Translations under genes and position numbers: made by a program
Source of the DNA: Bacteroidota bacterium
GTDB taxonomy: Bacteria > Bacteroidota > Bacteroidia > CAILMK01 > JACPUW01
Direction of reading: 5' to 3'
Length of the DNA: 64,000 nucleotides
Assembly (NCBI GenBank): GCA_016192035.1
Contig: JACPUW010000019.1
Span: forward strand, 22,860-86,859
The notes under the pieces: generated by a model
Told to the model about the DNA's origin: nothing
What the model saw: the letters and a program-made list of their open reading frames with translations, nothing else
Database searches by the model: none
In this document: positions 8,412 through 18,635 of the stretch, in pieces
How the letters are laid out: every line of letters begins with the position of its first letter
Numbering within the stretch: position 1 is the first letter of the stretch

Positions 8412-8758
8412 ACAAGGCCCGAACACAAGACCCCGGCGCAAATGCCAAGAAAAACCCTTTTGTGAGGGCACTTGAAATAGATTTCATTTCTAAGTCCGAC
8501 ATACAGAAGTGGTTCCCCTTTGCGCTGTACTGTGCCGCTTGGGCTTTTGTGTATATAGCCAATAGGATATATGCCGAGAAAAACGAACGCTTGCTCAACC
8601 AACTCCACGTAGAAGTGCGCGATGCCCGCGCCGATTATTATACCATCGTGTCGCGCATAGAAAACCTGCGCAAGCCCAGCGAGATAGAACGGCGGGTGCG
8701 GCACTTGGGGCTTCGCCAAGACCTTAAACCTGCCGAAACCATCAAGAAATCCGATTGA
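8408..8758 (+). CDS. ftsL: FtsL-like cell division protein
   Basis: This is a small bitopic protein of 116 residues. It has a charged cytoplasmic N-terminus, one membrane segment at about residues 37-54 (FPFALYCAAWAFVYIANR) and a periplasmic coiled coil ending in a conserved GLR segment. Sequence similarity in this family is weak, so the call rests on the topology and on the position between rsmH and ftsI. FtsL links the FtsQ-FtsB complex to FtsW-FtsI at the septum. It starts in an ATGA overlap with rsmH and its TGA overlaps the TTG start of ftsI. Confidence 0.85.
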   Translation: MNKARTQDPGANAKKNPFVRALEIDFISKSDIQKWFPFALYCAAWAFVYIANRIYAEKNERLLNQLHVEVRDARADYYTIVSRIENLRKPSEIERRVRHLGLRQDLKPAETIKKSD

Positions 8759-10881
8759 GCAGCAAAAGCACCATATTCTGGCGGGTATATCTGGCTTTCT
8801 TTACCCTGGCCCTCTTTGCCCTGGCCATCCTGGCCAAAATAGCCGTGATACAAACGGTAGAAGGCGAAACCTGGAGGGCACTGGCCGATAGCCTCACCAC
8901 CCAATATGTGGAGGTAGCGCCCAATAGGGGCAATATATACGCCAGTGACGGAAGGCTTTTGGCCACCTCACTATATGAATACAACCTTCATATGGACCTG
9001 GGCACCGCATATATTAAGGAGCTACATGCCCAGGGCCTATTGTGGAGCGAACTCGATGCCCTTGCAGGAGCGCTTGCCCAGTACTTTAATGGCGAGGGTG
9101 AAAAAACCAAGTGGCAGTGGTCACATGAACTGAAGTCGGCCTTTGAACAGGGGCGGCGCTACCACCCAATAAGAAAAACCGTGGACCACATACAGCTCAA
9201 GCAGATACGGAAATTCCCCTTGTTTTCATTAGGCCAGTATAAAGGAGGACTGATAGTAGAACAGGGAACCATGCGAAAACGGCCTTACAACCTACTGGCC
9301 AAAAGGACTATAGGATACCATGGGGATAAGATGGTAGGGCTTGAGGGCGGCTTTGATTCACACCTGGCAGGGGTAAAAGGCCAGAGGTTGCTCCAGCGCG
9401 TGTCATACAAGGAGTGGATACCCATACATGATGCCAACGAGGTAGAGCCCGAAAACGGGAAGGACCTTTATACCACCCTTGACATTTATATACAAGACTT
9501 TGTAGAGCAAAGCCTTAGGCAGCAGCTTGCCAAAAGCAAGGCCGACCACGGCTGCGCCATAGTGATGGAGGTTTCTACCGGCAAGGTGCTGGCCATTTCA
9601 AACCTAAAAACCTATGATGATGGACAGTCGGTAGATGAGATATACAACTACGCCATAGGTGAAGCCACCGAACCAGGTTCCACCTTTAAGCTGGCATCCC
9701 TGCTGGCCCTACTGGAGGGGGGCTACATGCAGCTTGACGACACGGTGCGCACGGGCAAAGGGAGCCAAAACTTTCACAACCTGGTGATGTACGACTCCAA
9801 AATAGGCGGCCACGGCACCATCAGCCTTCAAAAGAGTTTTGAGGTATCGTCCAACATAGGTTTTGCCAATGCCGTGGGGCAGCACTTTGGCCCCAACGAA
9901 TCGCGGTTTACCGAATTCCTTCAGTCCCTAAGGCTGCATGAAACCCTGGATTTGCCCATGCAGGGTGAAGGACAGCCCCTTATAAAAACGCCGGGCTCAA
10001 CCGGGTGGTCGGGCACCACCCTGCCCTGGATGGCACATGGATATGAGTTGATGCTCACCCCACTACAGACCCTGATGATATACAATGCCGTGGCCAACAA
10101 CGGCATACTGATGGAGCCACTGTTTGTTACCGCCATAAAGGAGGTTAACCACACCCTTACCACCTTCGAACCCCGTGTGCGGGTACAGGGCGTATTGTCC
10201 CAAAGGACTGTAGCCTTGGCCAAAGAAGCCCTGGTGGGGGTGATAGAGTCTAGGGAAGGCACAGCACACAACCTATATAAGCCTTACCTAAGCCTAGCTG
10301 GGAAAACCGGTACTGCCGTACTCGAAAAAACGGAAAAGGGCGAGAAGATCTACCAAGCCTCCTTTGCGGGTTTTTTCCCGGCCGAAAACCCAAAATACTC
10401 ATGCATAGTGGTGATAAACAACCCCGATAGAAGTACCTGGAGGTACAGCGGCAGTGATGTGGCCGGCCCCGTATTCTTGGGCATTGCACAAAACCTGTAC
10501 TCTTATGACATAAGCCTTCAGCAACCCAAATATGAGGTTGCCATGGAAAATATACAGGCGCGCCCCACTTTCTTGGCTGCTACCATTGATGACCTGAGCA
10601 ACATATACCAAGGGCTGGGCATAGACGTAAAAACACCAGCCGAGGCTACCTTATGGGCGGAACCTCAGCTACAGGGCAAATCCATAGCACTCATAGCGAA
10701 GGATATGCCCACCCATACCCTGCCCAACCTAAAAGGGCTTTCACTGAGTGATGCCCTGTACCTCTGTGAAAACCTGGGGATACAAGTACAGCACCGAGGC
10801 ATGGGCAACGTGTACCGGCAGTCGCCGGGGCCGGGCACCGATTTACAGAAAGTATCAAAAGTATATATAGACCTCAATTGA
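8755..10881 (+). CDS. ftsI: Septal peptidoglycan transpeptidase (FtsI/PBP3) with C-terminal PASTA domain
   Basis: This is a class B penicillin-binding protein that cross-links septal peptidoglycan in the periplasm. One membrane anchor lies at about residues 8-28, followed by the dimerisation domain. The transpeptidase has all three active-site motifs: STFK (S309), SSN near residue 365 and KTGTA near 516. The last 55 residues (HTLPNLKGLSLSDAL onward) form a PASTA repeat. The start is the TTG at 8755, inside a TTGA overlap with the ftsL stop. No better start lies near the membrane segment. At 708 residues the length suits Bacteroidota FtsI. Confidence 0.94.
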   Translation: MSSKSTIFWRVYLAFFTLALFALAILAKIAVIQTVEGETWRALADSLTTQYVEVAPNRGNIYASDGRLLATSLYEYNLHMDLGTAYIKELHAQGLLWSELDALAGALAQYFNGEGEKTKWQWSHELKSAFEQGRRYHPIRKTVDHIQLKQIRKFPLFSLGQYKGGLIVEQGTMRKRPYNLLAKRTIGYHGDKMVGLEGGFDSHLAGVKGQRLLQRVSYKEWIPIHDANEVEPENGKDLYTTLDIYIQDFVEQSLRQQLAKSKADHGCAIVMEVSTGKVLAISNLKTYDDGQSVDEIYNYAIGEATEPGSTFKLASLLALLEGGYMQLDDTVRTGKGSQNFHNLVMYDSKIGGHGTISLQKSFEVSSNIGFANAVGQHFGPNESRFTEFLQSLRLHETLDLPMQGEGQPLIKTPGSTGWSGTTLPWMAHGYELMLTPLQTLMIYNAVANNGILMEPLFVTAIKEVNHTLTTFEPRVRVQGVLSQRTVALAKEALVGVIESREGTAHNLYKPYLSLAGKTGTAVLEKTEKGEKIYQASFAGFFPAENPKYSCIVVINNPDRSTWRYSGSDVAGPVFLGIAQNLYSYDISLQQPKYEVAMENIQARPTFLAATIDDLSNIYQGLGIDVKTPAEATLWAEPQLQGKSIALIAKDMPTHTLPNLKGLSLSDALYLCENLGIQVQHRGMGNVYRQSPGPGTDLQKVSKVYIDLN

Positions 10882-12338
10882 ACCCCTTATCCAAATTGAC
10901 CGAAGGGCTTAGTCCCATAGCTGTATATGGGCCGGGCGACCCTGACATACTGGGCTTGGCCATAGATTCCCGTGAGGTAGGGCCCGGGTACCTCTTTGCC
11001 GCACTTGTGGGTACCCAAGTGGATGGGCACGGATACATACGCCAGGCCGAGCAGCGCGGAGCCATAGCCATTGTTTGCCAGCAACTACCGCCCGAGCCCA
11101 CCCAGGGGATAATTTATCTGGTGTTTTCCAACCCATCAATGGCCTTGGGGCACATAGCATCAGCATTTTATGGCCACCCCTCGCATGACATGCAGGTGGT
11201 GGCAGCCACCGGCACCAATGGAAAAACCTCTGTGGTGACCCTACTGAGCAATGCCATGACTAACCTGGGATATAAAACCGGGCTGATAAGCACCGTGCAC
11301 ATACAAATAGGCGGGAAGACCCTGCCCTCTACCCATACCACCCCCCATGCACTATCGCTGCAACACCTGCTCCACCTCATGGCCGAAGATGGCTGCGATT
11401 ACGTGTTCATGGAGGCTAGCTCACATGCCATTGACCAACAGCGGATAGCGGGTATCAAGTTTGCCGGGGCCATATTTACCAACCTAACACACGACCATTT
11501 AGATTATCACAAAACATTTGATAACTATCTAAAAGCCAAGAAGTCACTATTTGACCAATTGCCCGCCCCTGCATTTGCACTGAGCAATGCCGACGATAAA
11601 AATGGGGCCGTGGTGCTACAAAACACCAAGGCCAAGCGGATGTACTACGCCTTGCAGCAAATGGCCGATTTCAAGGGGCGGATCATGGAACAAGATTTCA
11701 CAAGTATGCTGTTGTTCATCAACGGACAAGAGTTTTACACAGGGCTACCGGGCACCTTTCAAGCGTATAACCTCACCGCCGCGTTTGGCGCTATGGTCCT
11801 GCTACATGTGCCGCCTGACACTGCCCTTCTGGGCCTAAGCCAAGCCAGGGGAGCTGAGGGTAGGTTGCAATGGATAAAGAACCATCGCCGTCAGGTAGGA
11901 ATTGTGGACTACGCCCATACGCCTGATGCCCTTGACAATGTGCTTAAAACCCTAAAGGACTTAAATACCCAAGGTGGCAACATCATAAGCGTGGTGGGCT
12001 GCGGCGGCAACCGCGACCGCGAAAAGCGCCCCAAAATGGCCCAAATAGCCTCCAATGGATCGCAATGGGTGATACTCACCAGCGATAACCCCAGGAACGA
12101 AAAAGCCGATGACATAATAGCCGAGATGGAAGCCGGCATACCTGTGCATAAGAAACTGCAAGTGATGAGCATAGCCGATAGGAGAACGGCAATAAAAACA
12201 GCTTGCGCCCTGGCGCGAGATGGTGACTTGATTTTGGTGGCCGGCAAAGGCCATGAAAAATATCAAGAAATAGATGGGGTGAAACACCCTTTTGACGATA
12301 TGGCCATACTGAGTGAGTATTTACAACCAATAATCTAG
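10878..12338 (+). CDS. murE: UDP-N-acetylmuramoyl-L-alanyl-D-glutamate--2,6-diaminopimelate ligase
   Basis: MurE adds the third residue of the peptidoglycan stem peptide in the cytoplasm, using ATP. The P-loop ATGTNGKTS lies near residue 111 and the central [10 protein letters not shown] motif is present. TSDNPRNE near residue 402 is the signature of the meso-diaminopimelate-adding type rather than the lysine type. At 486 residues the length is normal. The start is a TTG in a TTGA overlap with the ftsI stop. Confidence 0.95.
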   Translation: MNPLSKLTEGLSPIAVYGPGDPDILGLAIDSREVGPGYLFAALVGTQVDGHGYIRQAEQRGAIAIVCQQLPPEPTQGIIYLVFSNPSMALGHIASAFYGHPSHDMQVVAATGTNGKTSVVTLLSNAMTNLGYKTGLISTVHIQIGGKTLPSTHTTPHALSLQHLLHLMAEDGCDYVFMEASSHAIDQQRIAGIKFAGAIFTNLTHDHLDYHKTFDNYLKAKKSLFDQLPAPAFALSNADDKNGAVVLQNTKAKRMYYALQQMADFKGRIMEQDFTSMLLFINGQEFYTGLPGTFQAYNLTAAFGAMVLLHVPPDTALLGLSQARGAEGRLQWIKNHRRQVGIVDYAHTPDALDNVLKTLKDLNTQGGNIISVVGCGGNRDREKRPKMAQIASNGSQWVILTSDNPRNEKADDIIAEMEAGIPVHKKLQVMSIADRRTAIKTACALARDGDLILVAGKGHEKYQEIDGVKHPFDDMAILSEYLQPII

Positions 12339-12346
12339 CCCTAAGC

Positions 12347-13606
12347 ATGTTGTACTACCTATTTCGGTTTATTGAACAGGAATTTGGCCCCCCGGGAGCC
12401 GGATTGTTTGAGTATATTTCATTCAGGGCCTCCTTGGCCTTTCTCCTTTCCCTACTTATTACCCTTGTTTTTGGCAAACGGATTATTTACTTCTTGCAAA
12501 AGAAGCAAATTGGCGAAACCATACGCGACCTGGGATTGGAAGGACAACTGCAGAAAAAGGGTACCCCCACCATGGGCGGGCTCATGATGATAGCAGGCAT
12601 ATTGATTCCTACCCTGCTCTTGGCCAAATTCAATGTATATATCGCCCTTTTGCTGGTATCTACACTATGGCTGGGGGCCATAGGTTTTGCCGATGACTAT
12701 ATCAAGGTATTCAAAAAGAACAAAGAAGGTCTTAGGGGCAAGTTTAAGGTACTGGGACAGATAGGTCTGGGGCTACTGGTAGGAAGCACCCTATACCTAA
12801 GTCCCGATGCGGTGATACAAGAAAAGGTGCCCGCCGACCAGGCCTACCGCTTGGATGAATTTGACAACATAGTAACCCAAGAATATATAGAGCGGCCAGG
12901 GGAAGCCTATTACTTGGTGAGCTTTAAGTCCATGAAGTCCACCACGCCCTTTTTCAAGAACAACGAATTCGATTATTCAGAATTGGTAGATTGGTGTACC
13001 GACAAACCCTGGAACTGGGTTTGGATCGTGTTCATACCCATAGTCATCATTATTATCACGGCAGTGTCCAATGGGGCCAATATCACCGATGGCATTGACG
13101 GGCTTGCGGCGGGTACCTCGGCCATTATCATTGTTACCCTCACCATTTTAGTCTATGTGAGTGGCAACTTCTTTTTTGCCGATTACCTCAATGTGATGTA
13201 TATGCCCCATATGGGCGAATTGGCCATTTTTACGGCTGCCATGATAGGTGCCTGCGTGGGATTCTTGTGGTATAACACCTATCCCGCCCAGGTGTTTATG
13301 GGCGATACGGGCAGCCTCATGCTGGGCGGACTGATAGCCGTGCTGGCCATCATCACGCGCAAAGAACTGCTCATACCCGTACTGTGTGGCATCTTCTTGG
13401 TTGAAAACCTGTCGGTTATCATGCAGGTGAGCTACTTTAAGTACACCAAGAAAAAATATGGCGAAGGGCGCAGGATCTTTAAAATGTCGCCCCTGCACCA
13501 CCACTACCAAAAAAAGGAATATCCAGAACCCAAAATAGTCATTCGGTTTTGGATAGTGGGCATATTCTTGGCAATCATCACTTTATTAACCCTAAAGCTG
13601 CGTTAG
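12347..13606 (+). CDS. mraY: Phospho-N-acetylmuramoyl-pentapeptide-transferase
   Basis: MraY transfers phospho-MurNAc-pentapeptide to undecaprenyl phosphate, making lipid I at the inner face of the membrane. It has about ten membrane segments and the acidic motifs [20 protein letters not shown] and FMGDTGSL. The HHHYQKK segment near the end is also typical. At 419 residues it is longer than the E. coli enzyme. The extra length is a soluble insert at about residues 148-220 between membrane helices, a feature shared by Bacteroidota MraY proteins. Confidence 0.96.
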   Translation: MLYYLFRFIEQEFGPPGAGLFEYISFRASLAFLLSLLITLVFGKRIIYFLQKKQIGETIRDLGLEGQLQKKGTPTMGGLMMIAGILIPTLLLAKFNVYIALLLVSTLWLGAIGFADDYIKVFKKNKEGLRGKFKVLGQIGLGLLVGSTLYLSPDAVIQEKVPADQAYRLDEFDNIVTQEYIERPGEAYYLVSFKSMKSTTPFFKNNEFDYSELVDWCTDKPWNWVWIVFIPIVIIIITAVSNGANITDGIDGLAAGTSAIIIVTLTILVYVSGNFFFADYLNVMYMPHMGELAIFTAAMIGACVGFLWYNTYPAQVFMGDTGSLMLGGLIAVLAIITRKELLIPVLCGIFLVENLSVIMQVSYFKYTKKKYGEGRRIFKMSPLHHHYQKKEYPEPKIVIRFWIVGIFLAIITLLTLKLR

Positions 13607-13610
13607 GCCC

Positions 13611-14966
13611 ATGAATCCCTATTTGAATTTTCAACACATAGCCATACTGGGCGGGGGCGAAAGCGGCCTGGGGGCTGCGGTGCTGGCCGTGAAACACCGG
13701 CTTATGCCGTTCTTGTCAGACAGCGGCGAAATAAAACCCAAATACAAGGCCGAATTGGAGGCATTGGGCATAGACTATGAGGAAATGGGCCATGACGAAG
13801 AACGGATACTCTCGGCCAAAATCATTATAAAAAGCCCTGGCATAAGCCAAAAAAACCCATTGATAGTAAAGGCTAGACAGAAGGGTATCAAGGTAATATC
13901 TGAAATTGAATTTGCTTCTCAATTTACCGATGCCAAACTAATAGGCATAACGGGCACCAACGGAAAGACCACAACCACAAGCCTAACCTACCACATACTG
14001 AAAAATGCTGGGTTTAAGGTAAAAGCAGCTGGCAACATAGGCAACAGCTTTGCCCGTGAAGTGGCCAACGATGAGGGTGAAATGGATTATTATGTGCTGG
14101 AAATTAGCAGTTTTCAGCTAGAAGATACCGAGCACATGCGGCTGTATCTCTCGGTGCTGCTCAACCTAAGCCCTGACCACCTGGACCGGTACGAATCCCT
14201 GGAAGACTACATAAGGGCCAAGCTGAACATAGGAAAAAACCAGCGCCCGAGCGACAGTTTTATTTACAACATAGATGATAATCTGATTGTCAAATATTTA
14301 CCCGAAACCCCTGGTGAGGGAACCCAGGTGCCCTTTTCACACAATAGCACATTACTAAACGGAGCATATATGGACCAACAACACATGAACCTACTCTCAG
14401 ACAATGAGTGGATGCAATTTTCGGTAAAGGACATAGCCCTCAAAGGCAGGCACAACCGGTACAACAGCATGGCCGCAGCCATAGTGGCCAAAGCGCTCAA
14501 CGTGAAAAAAGAGGTGATACGCGAAAGCCTTTCATCCTATAAAAACGTGGAGCACAGGCTTGAACATGTAGCCAGAATAAAAAACGTGGACTACATCAAC
14601 GATTCAAAGGCCACCAATGTCAACGCCGCGTGGTATGCCCTGGAGAGCATGGAAAACCCCACGGTGTGGATAGCAGGTGGGGTTGACAAAGGCAATGATT
14701 ACAGCGAGTTGGCCCAACTGGTGCGCAGCAAGGTAAAAGCACTGATATGCCTGGGCACCGACAACGAAAAACTCGTGGAGAGTTTTAAGAAAATGGTACC
14801 CATCATACTGGAAACCAACAGCATGACCGAAGCGGTGGAACTGGCCTACAAGCTGGCCGAACGCGAAGACAACGTGTTGCTGGCCCCAGCCTGCGCCAGT
14901 TTTGACCTTTTTGAAAACTATGTGGACAGGGGCAACCAATTCAAAAGGGCCGTTCTCGGCCTCTAG
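13611..14966 (+). CDS. murD: UDP-N-acetylmuramoylalanine--D-glutamate ligase
   Basis: MurD adds D-glutamate to UDP-MurNAc-L-alanine. The N-terminal Rossmann motif ILGGGESGLGAA, the P-loop GTNGKTTTTS near residue 115, LSPDHLDRY and the C-terminal domain blocks INDSKATN and GGVDKG are all in order. Its 451 residues are normal for the family. It begins 5 bases after mraY. Confidence 0.95.
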   Translation: MNPYLNFQHIAILGGGESGLGAAVLAVKHRLMPFLSDSGEIKPKYKAELEALGIDYEEMGHDEERILSAKIIIKSPGISQKNPLIVKARQKGIKVISEIEFASQFTDAKLIGITGTNGKTTTTSLTYHILKNAGFKVKAAGNIGNSFAREVANDEGEMDYYVLEISSFQLEDTEHMRLYLSVLLNLSPDHLDRYESLEDYIRAKLNIGKNQRPSDSFIYNIDDNLIVKYLPETPGEGTQVPFSHNSTLLNGAYMDQQHMNLLSDNEWMQFSVKDIALKGRHNRYNSMAAAIVAKALNVKKEVIRESLSSYKNVEHRLEHVARIKNVDYINDSKATNVNAAWYALESMENPTVWIAGGVDKGNDYSELAQLVRSKVKALICLGTDNEKLVESFKKMVPIILETNSMTEAVELAYKLAEREDNVLLAPACASFDLFENYVDRGNQFKRAVLGL

Positions 14967-14984
14967 TACCCTTTAAGCACTGGC

Positions 14985-16157
14985 ATGAACTGGATACTCA
15001 ACCGGATAAAAGGTGACCCCGTGATTTGGGGAATTGTCCTTATGCTGTCGCTCATAAGCGTCCTGGCGGTGTATTCCAGTACCAAAATGATAAGCTATTA
15101 TGGAGTGGAAGACCTGGGTGATGCGAATACCGAACGCTTTGTCTTTAAGCATATGGCAATCATGCTTTTCGGTTTTGTGATCATTTTCATTGCCCATAGG
15201 ATCAATTACCGTTTCTACTCCGGTTTTTCCAAGCTATTGATGCCCATAGGCATCTTGCTGGTAGTGCTCACCTACTTTCTGGCCGAAGACCACAATGAAG
15301 CCCGTCGTTTCCTCCCCCTGCCCATCCTATCTCTTACCCTACAAACCTCAGATGTGGCCAAATTGGGCCTTATTATGTTCATGGCCAGGACTATAGCCAA
15401 AAAACAAGAGACCATCACCGATTTTCAAAAAGGGTTTTTGCCCCTTATGTTGCCCATTCTTCTGGTGTGCCTAAGCATAGCGCCCAGTGATTTTAGCACC
15501 GCCGCCGGGCTCATGCTCACTTCTTTAACCCTTCTTTTTATTGGCAGGGCCAATATAAAGCACATAGGCTTGGTGCTCCTGGTGGCCAGTGTTACCCTCC
15601 TGATCATGATAGGCTTGGCCCAGGCCTTTGATTGGGAATGGCTGCGTTGGGCCACATGGGAGTCCCGGCTTGCCGATTTTCTAGGAGGGGGTGAAGGCTC
15701 CTTTCAAAACCAGCAGGCCAAGATAGCCATAGCAAGGGGCGGGCTTTTTGGGGTAGGGCCTGGCAATAGCATGCAGCGCAACTTCCTGCCAAACCCATAC
15801 GCCGACTTCATTTTTGCCATTATTGTGGAGGAATACGGTTTTCTGGGCGCCCTTATCCTGGTATTTCTCTACCTCCTGCTTTTGCACCGGTCCATAAGGA
15901 TCCTGCTCAAGGCCCCCAATTCATTTGGTGCCCTTCTAGCGGTAGGCCTAAGCCTTTTAATGGTGATTCAGGCCATGCTCAATATGGGGGTGGCCGTGCA
16001 CATACTGCCCAACACCGGACTTCCCATGCCCTTGGTAAGCATGGGAGGTACTTCTATGGTCTTCACCTCATTTGCCATTGGCGTGGTGCTGAGTGTGAGC
16101 GCGTTTAGTGAAGAAAACGAAGGCAATAAACCATCAAAAGCAACAAAGGATGCCTGA
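14985..16157 (+). CDS. ftsW: Septal peptidoglycan glycosyltransferase FtsW
   Basis: This is a SEDS-family polytopic membrane protein that polymerises lipid II at the septum with FtsI. It has about ten membrane segments. Conserved SEDS elements include the periplasmic-loop blocks GGLFGVGPGNS and DFIFAIIVEEYGFLGA, and the late PNTGLPMPLVSMGGTS motif. Position in the dcw cluster between murD and murG favours FtsW over RodA. The gene extends 8 bases past the chosen murG start. Confidence 0.93.
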   Translation: MNWILNRIKGDPVIWGIVLMLSLISVLAVYSSTKMISYYGVEDLGDANTERFVFKHMAIMLFGFVIIFIAHRINYRFYSGFSKLLMPIGILLVVLTYFLAEDHNEARRFLPLPILSLTLQTSDVAKLGLIMFMARTIAKKQETITDFQKGFLPLMLPILLVCLSIAPSDFSTAAGLMLTSLTLLFIGRANIKHIGLVLLVASVTLLIMIGLAQAFDWEWLRWATWESRLADFLGGGEGSFQNQQAKIAIARGGLFGVGPGNSMQRNFLPNPYADFIFAIIVEEYGFLGALILVFLYLLLLHRSIRILLKAPNSFGALLAVGLSLLMVIQAMLNMGVAVHILPNTGLPMPLVSMGGTSMVFTSFAIGVVLSVSAFSEENEGNKPSKATKDA

Positions 16158-17268
16158 AAACCAAGCCAGGTACCAGCCCATAAGAATGGTGATAAGCGGA
16201 GGCGGTACCGGCGGCCATTTGTTTCCTGCCATTGCCATAGCGCAGCAAATCACCACCCTTAGCCCGGGCAGCGAGGTACTCTTTGTAGGTGCCCTAGGTA
16301 AAATTGAAATGGATAAAGTGCCCCAGTATGGGTTCAATATCATAGGGCTACCCATAAGCGGTTTTAACCGCCAGCATATGTGGAAGAATGTTATGCTGCC
16401 TATTAAACTGTTTCGCAGCCTTCTACGGGCTTGGACTATCTTAGGGTCCTTCAAGCCCCAAGTGGCCGTAGGCGTAGGTGGCTATGCCAGCGGGCCCCTG
16501 CTCTACCTGGCAGGCCTGCGCGGTTTGCCTACCTTGATCCAAGAACAAAACAGCTACCCGGGGGCTACCAATAAAATACTGGCCCGCAAGGCCAAGACCA
16601 TCTGTGTGGCTTTTCAAGGCATGGAGAAACACTTTCCAGCGCAGAAAACGGTACTTACCGGAAATCCCATCCGCAAAGGACTGAAAACCATACCGAAATC
16701 CGAGGCAGCAGCCATATTTGGATTGGATCCCAACAAAAAAACCCTACTGGTGATAGGCGGAAGCCTGGGCGCCCGCACCCTCAATGAATCTATGGTGCGT
16801 GGATTAGATAGGCTCAAACAGTCGGGCATTCAGCTTATATGGCAGTGTGGCCCCACCTATTTCCAAAAACTACACGCTGACATAGGGCATGAATTGTCAA
16901 AAGACATGGCCCTCATGCCTTTTATAGCCCAAATGGATGCGGCCTATAGCCTGGCTACCTTGGTGGTTTCCAGGGCCGGCGCCCTATCACTGGCCGAAAT
17001 TACCTTTCTGGGCAAGGCAAGCATCTTAGTGCCTTCACCGAACGTGGCCGAAGACCACCAAACCAAAAATGCGGATTCATTGGCAGCTTCGGGGGCCGCC
17101 CTGGTGGTGCCCGACCGGGAGGCTGCCAGCCATTTGGTGGACCTGGCCTTGGAAACCCTGGGCAACGATGAAAAAATTGCGGACATGGAGGCCAAGTCTG
17201 CTTCCATGGCCCTGCCCAATGCCGGTGCTGCCATAGCCGCCGAAATCTTAAAAATAGCCATTCATTGA
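16150..17268 (+). CDS. murG: UDP-N-acetylglucosamine--lipid I GlcNAc transferase
   Basis: MurG converts lipid I to lipid II at the cytoplasmic face of the membrane. It has the GT-B signature: the N-terminal glycine loop SGGGTGGHLFPA, GNPIRKGL and GGSLGARTLNE in the middle, and SRAGALSLAE with the downstream HQ-containing loop for UDP-GlcNAc binding. I chose the ATG at 16150, overlapping the ftsW stop. A GTG at 16108 would lengthen it and an ATG at 16186 would trim it. The TGA at its end overlaps the TTG start of murC. Confidence 0.94.
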   Translation: MPENQARYQPIRMVISGGGTGGHLFPAIAIAQQITTLSPGSEVLFVGALGKIEMDKVPQYGFNIIGLPISGFNRQHMWKNVMLPIKLFRSLLRAWTILGSFKPQVAVGVGGYASGPLLYLAGLRGLPTLIQEQNSYPGATNKILARKAKTICVAFQGMEKHFPAQKTVLTGNPIRKGLKTIPKSEAAAIFGLDPNKKTLLVIGGSLGARTLNESMVRGLDRLKQSGIQLIWQCGPTYFQKLHADIGHELSKDMALMPFIAQMDAAYSLATLVVSRAGALSLAEITFLGKASILVPSPNVAEDHQTKNADSLAASGAALVVPDREAASHLVDLALETLGNDEKIADMEAKSASMALPNAGAAIAAEILKIAIH

Positions 17269-18635
17269 ACCCCTTTGAACATATCAAACAGGTATATTTC
17301 CTTGGTATAGGGGGTATTGGCATGAGTGCCTTGGCCCGCTATTTCAAGCAGGTGGGCATGACCGTGGCTGGGTATGACAAAACCCCTACCCTACTTACCC
17401 AAACTCTTGAGAAAGAAGGAATGGAGGTTATTTACACCGACAATCCGGACCTTTTGCCCCATTGGCTCGGCAGCTACCCACCAAGTAGCCTTGTGGTGTA
17501 CACACCGGCCATACCCGCTACCCTGCAGTTGGCCGCAGCCATAAAATCCCTAGGGCACGAACCCATAAAAAGGGCCCAAGCATTGGCCATGTGTACGCTG
17601 GGCACCCAAACCATAGCCGTGGCCGGCACACACGGTAAAACCACCACTACTACCTACCTGGCCCATTTGTTCCACTGTGCCAACAAACCCTTTCGCGCCT
17701 TTCTGGGAGGCATCTCAAGCAACTACGGCAGCAATTTTATATCAAAAACAGGTAACGGAGCCTGTTTTAGCATAGTAGAAGCCGATGAATATGACCGGTC
17801 ATTCCTAACCCTAAGGCCAAGCATAGCCATAGTTACGTCCTGTGAACCTGACCACCTGGACATATATGGCGACTTTGACGCGCTCCTATCCAGCTACAAC
17901 TTATTTATTAATCAAGTGGTAGAAAACGGACACCTGGTATTGCATGAGAGCTTGGAAGGCAAGTTTCAAATCAGGCCCGACATCAAGGTGACCTTTTTTG
18001 GCCAAACAAAGGGAGCACAGATTACCAACCTACAGGTGCGCCAAGGACAATACGTGTTTGATCTGAAACCCTTGGAACTGTTCGGCCTGCGCAATGGACT
18101 GCCCGGGCTTCACAATGCCCTAAATGCCACCGCAGCCATTGCCGCCTCCCACCATTTGCTTCCCCGCCATGACATAGCCGCTGCCGTAGAAAGCTTCAAG
18201 GGCATACACCGCAGGTTCCAAACCATATGCTCCTCAGCGCACTACGCCTATATTGATGACTATGCGCACCACCCTACCGAGCTACAAGCTGCTATTTCCA
18301 CCGCCAAATTGCTGTATCCTGACAGACCGCTAACCGTGGTATTTCAACCCCACCTTTATAGCCGTACCCGCGACCTGGCAGCGGGATTCAAAGAAGTGCT
18401 TTCACAAGCCGATAGCCTAATAATTATGCCGATTTACCCGGCACGTGAGCTTCCCATACCCGGAGTGGGCGCTGAAATGATCAGGCCCCAAGCAGCTACA
18501 CCCATCCTCACACATGCAGAAGTACTGCGCTACATAGCCGGGCAGCGTCCTGCCCTATTGCTCACCGTGGGTGCTGGCGATATTGACTTACTTCCTACCC
18601 AAATAAAGGAAATCTACGAGCATGGCAGTGAGTAA
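17265..18635 (+). CDS. murC: UDP-N-acetylmuramate--L-alanine ligase
   Basis: MurC adds the first residue, L-alanine, to UDP-MurNAc. The start LGIGGIGMSALAR, the P-loop GTHGKTTTT near residue 122, EADEYDRSF and the DDYAHHPTE block are all present in the proper order. Its 456 residues are normal. The TTG start at 17265 lies in a TTGA overlap with the murG stop, and the 3' end overlaps ftsQ by 14 bases. Confidence 0.95.
   Translation: MNPFEHIKQVYFLGIGGIGMSALARYFKQVGMTVAGYDKTPTLLTQTLEKEGMEVIYTDNPDLLPHWLGSYPPSSLVVYTPAIPATLQLAAAIKSLGHEPIKRAQALAMCTLGTQTIAVAGTHGKTTTTTYLAHLFHCANKPFRAFLGGISSNYGSNFISKTGNGACFSIVEADEYDRSFLTLRPSIAIVTSCEPDHLDIYGDFDALLSSYNLFINQVVENGHLVLHESLEGKFQIRPDIKVTFFGQTKGAQITNLQVRQGQYVFDLKPLELFGLRNGLPGLHNALNATAAIAASHHLLPRHDIAAAVESFKGIHRRFQTICSSAHYAYIDDYAHHPTELQAAISTAKLLYPDRPLTVVFQPHLYSRTRDLAAGFKEVLSQADSLIIMPIYPARELPIPGVGAEMIRPQAATPILTHAEVLRYIAGQRPALLLTVGAGDIDLLPTQIKEIYEHGSE

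Noticed and set aside
8210..8719. 169-codon minus-strand frame over rsmH and ftsL
   Set aside because: It is a shadow of the conserved rsmH 3' end and ftsL; no independent evidence.
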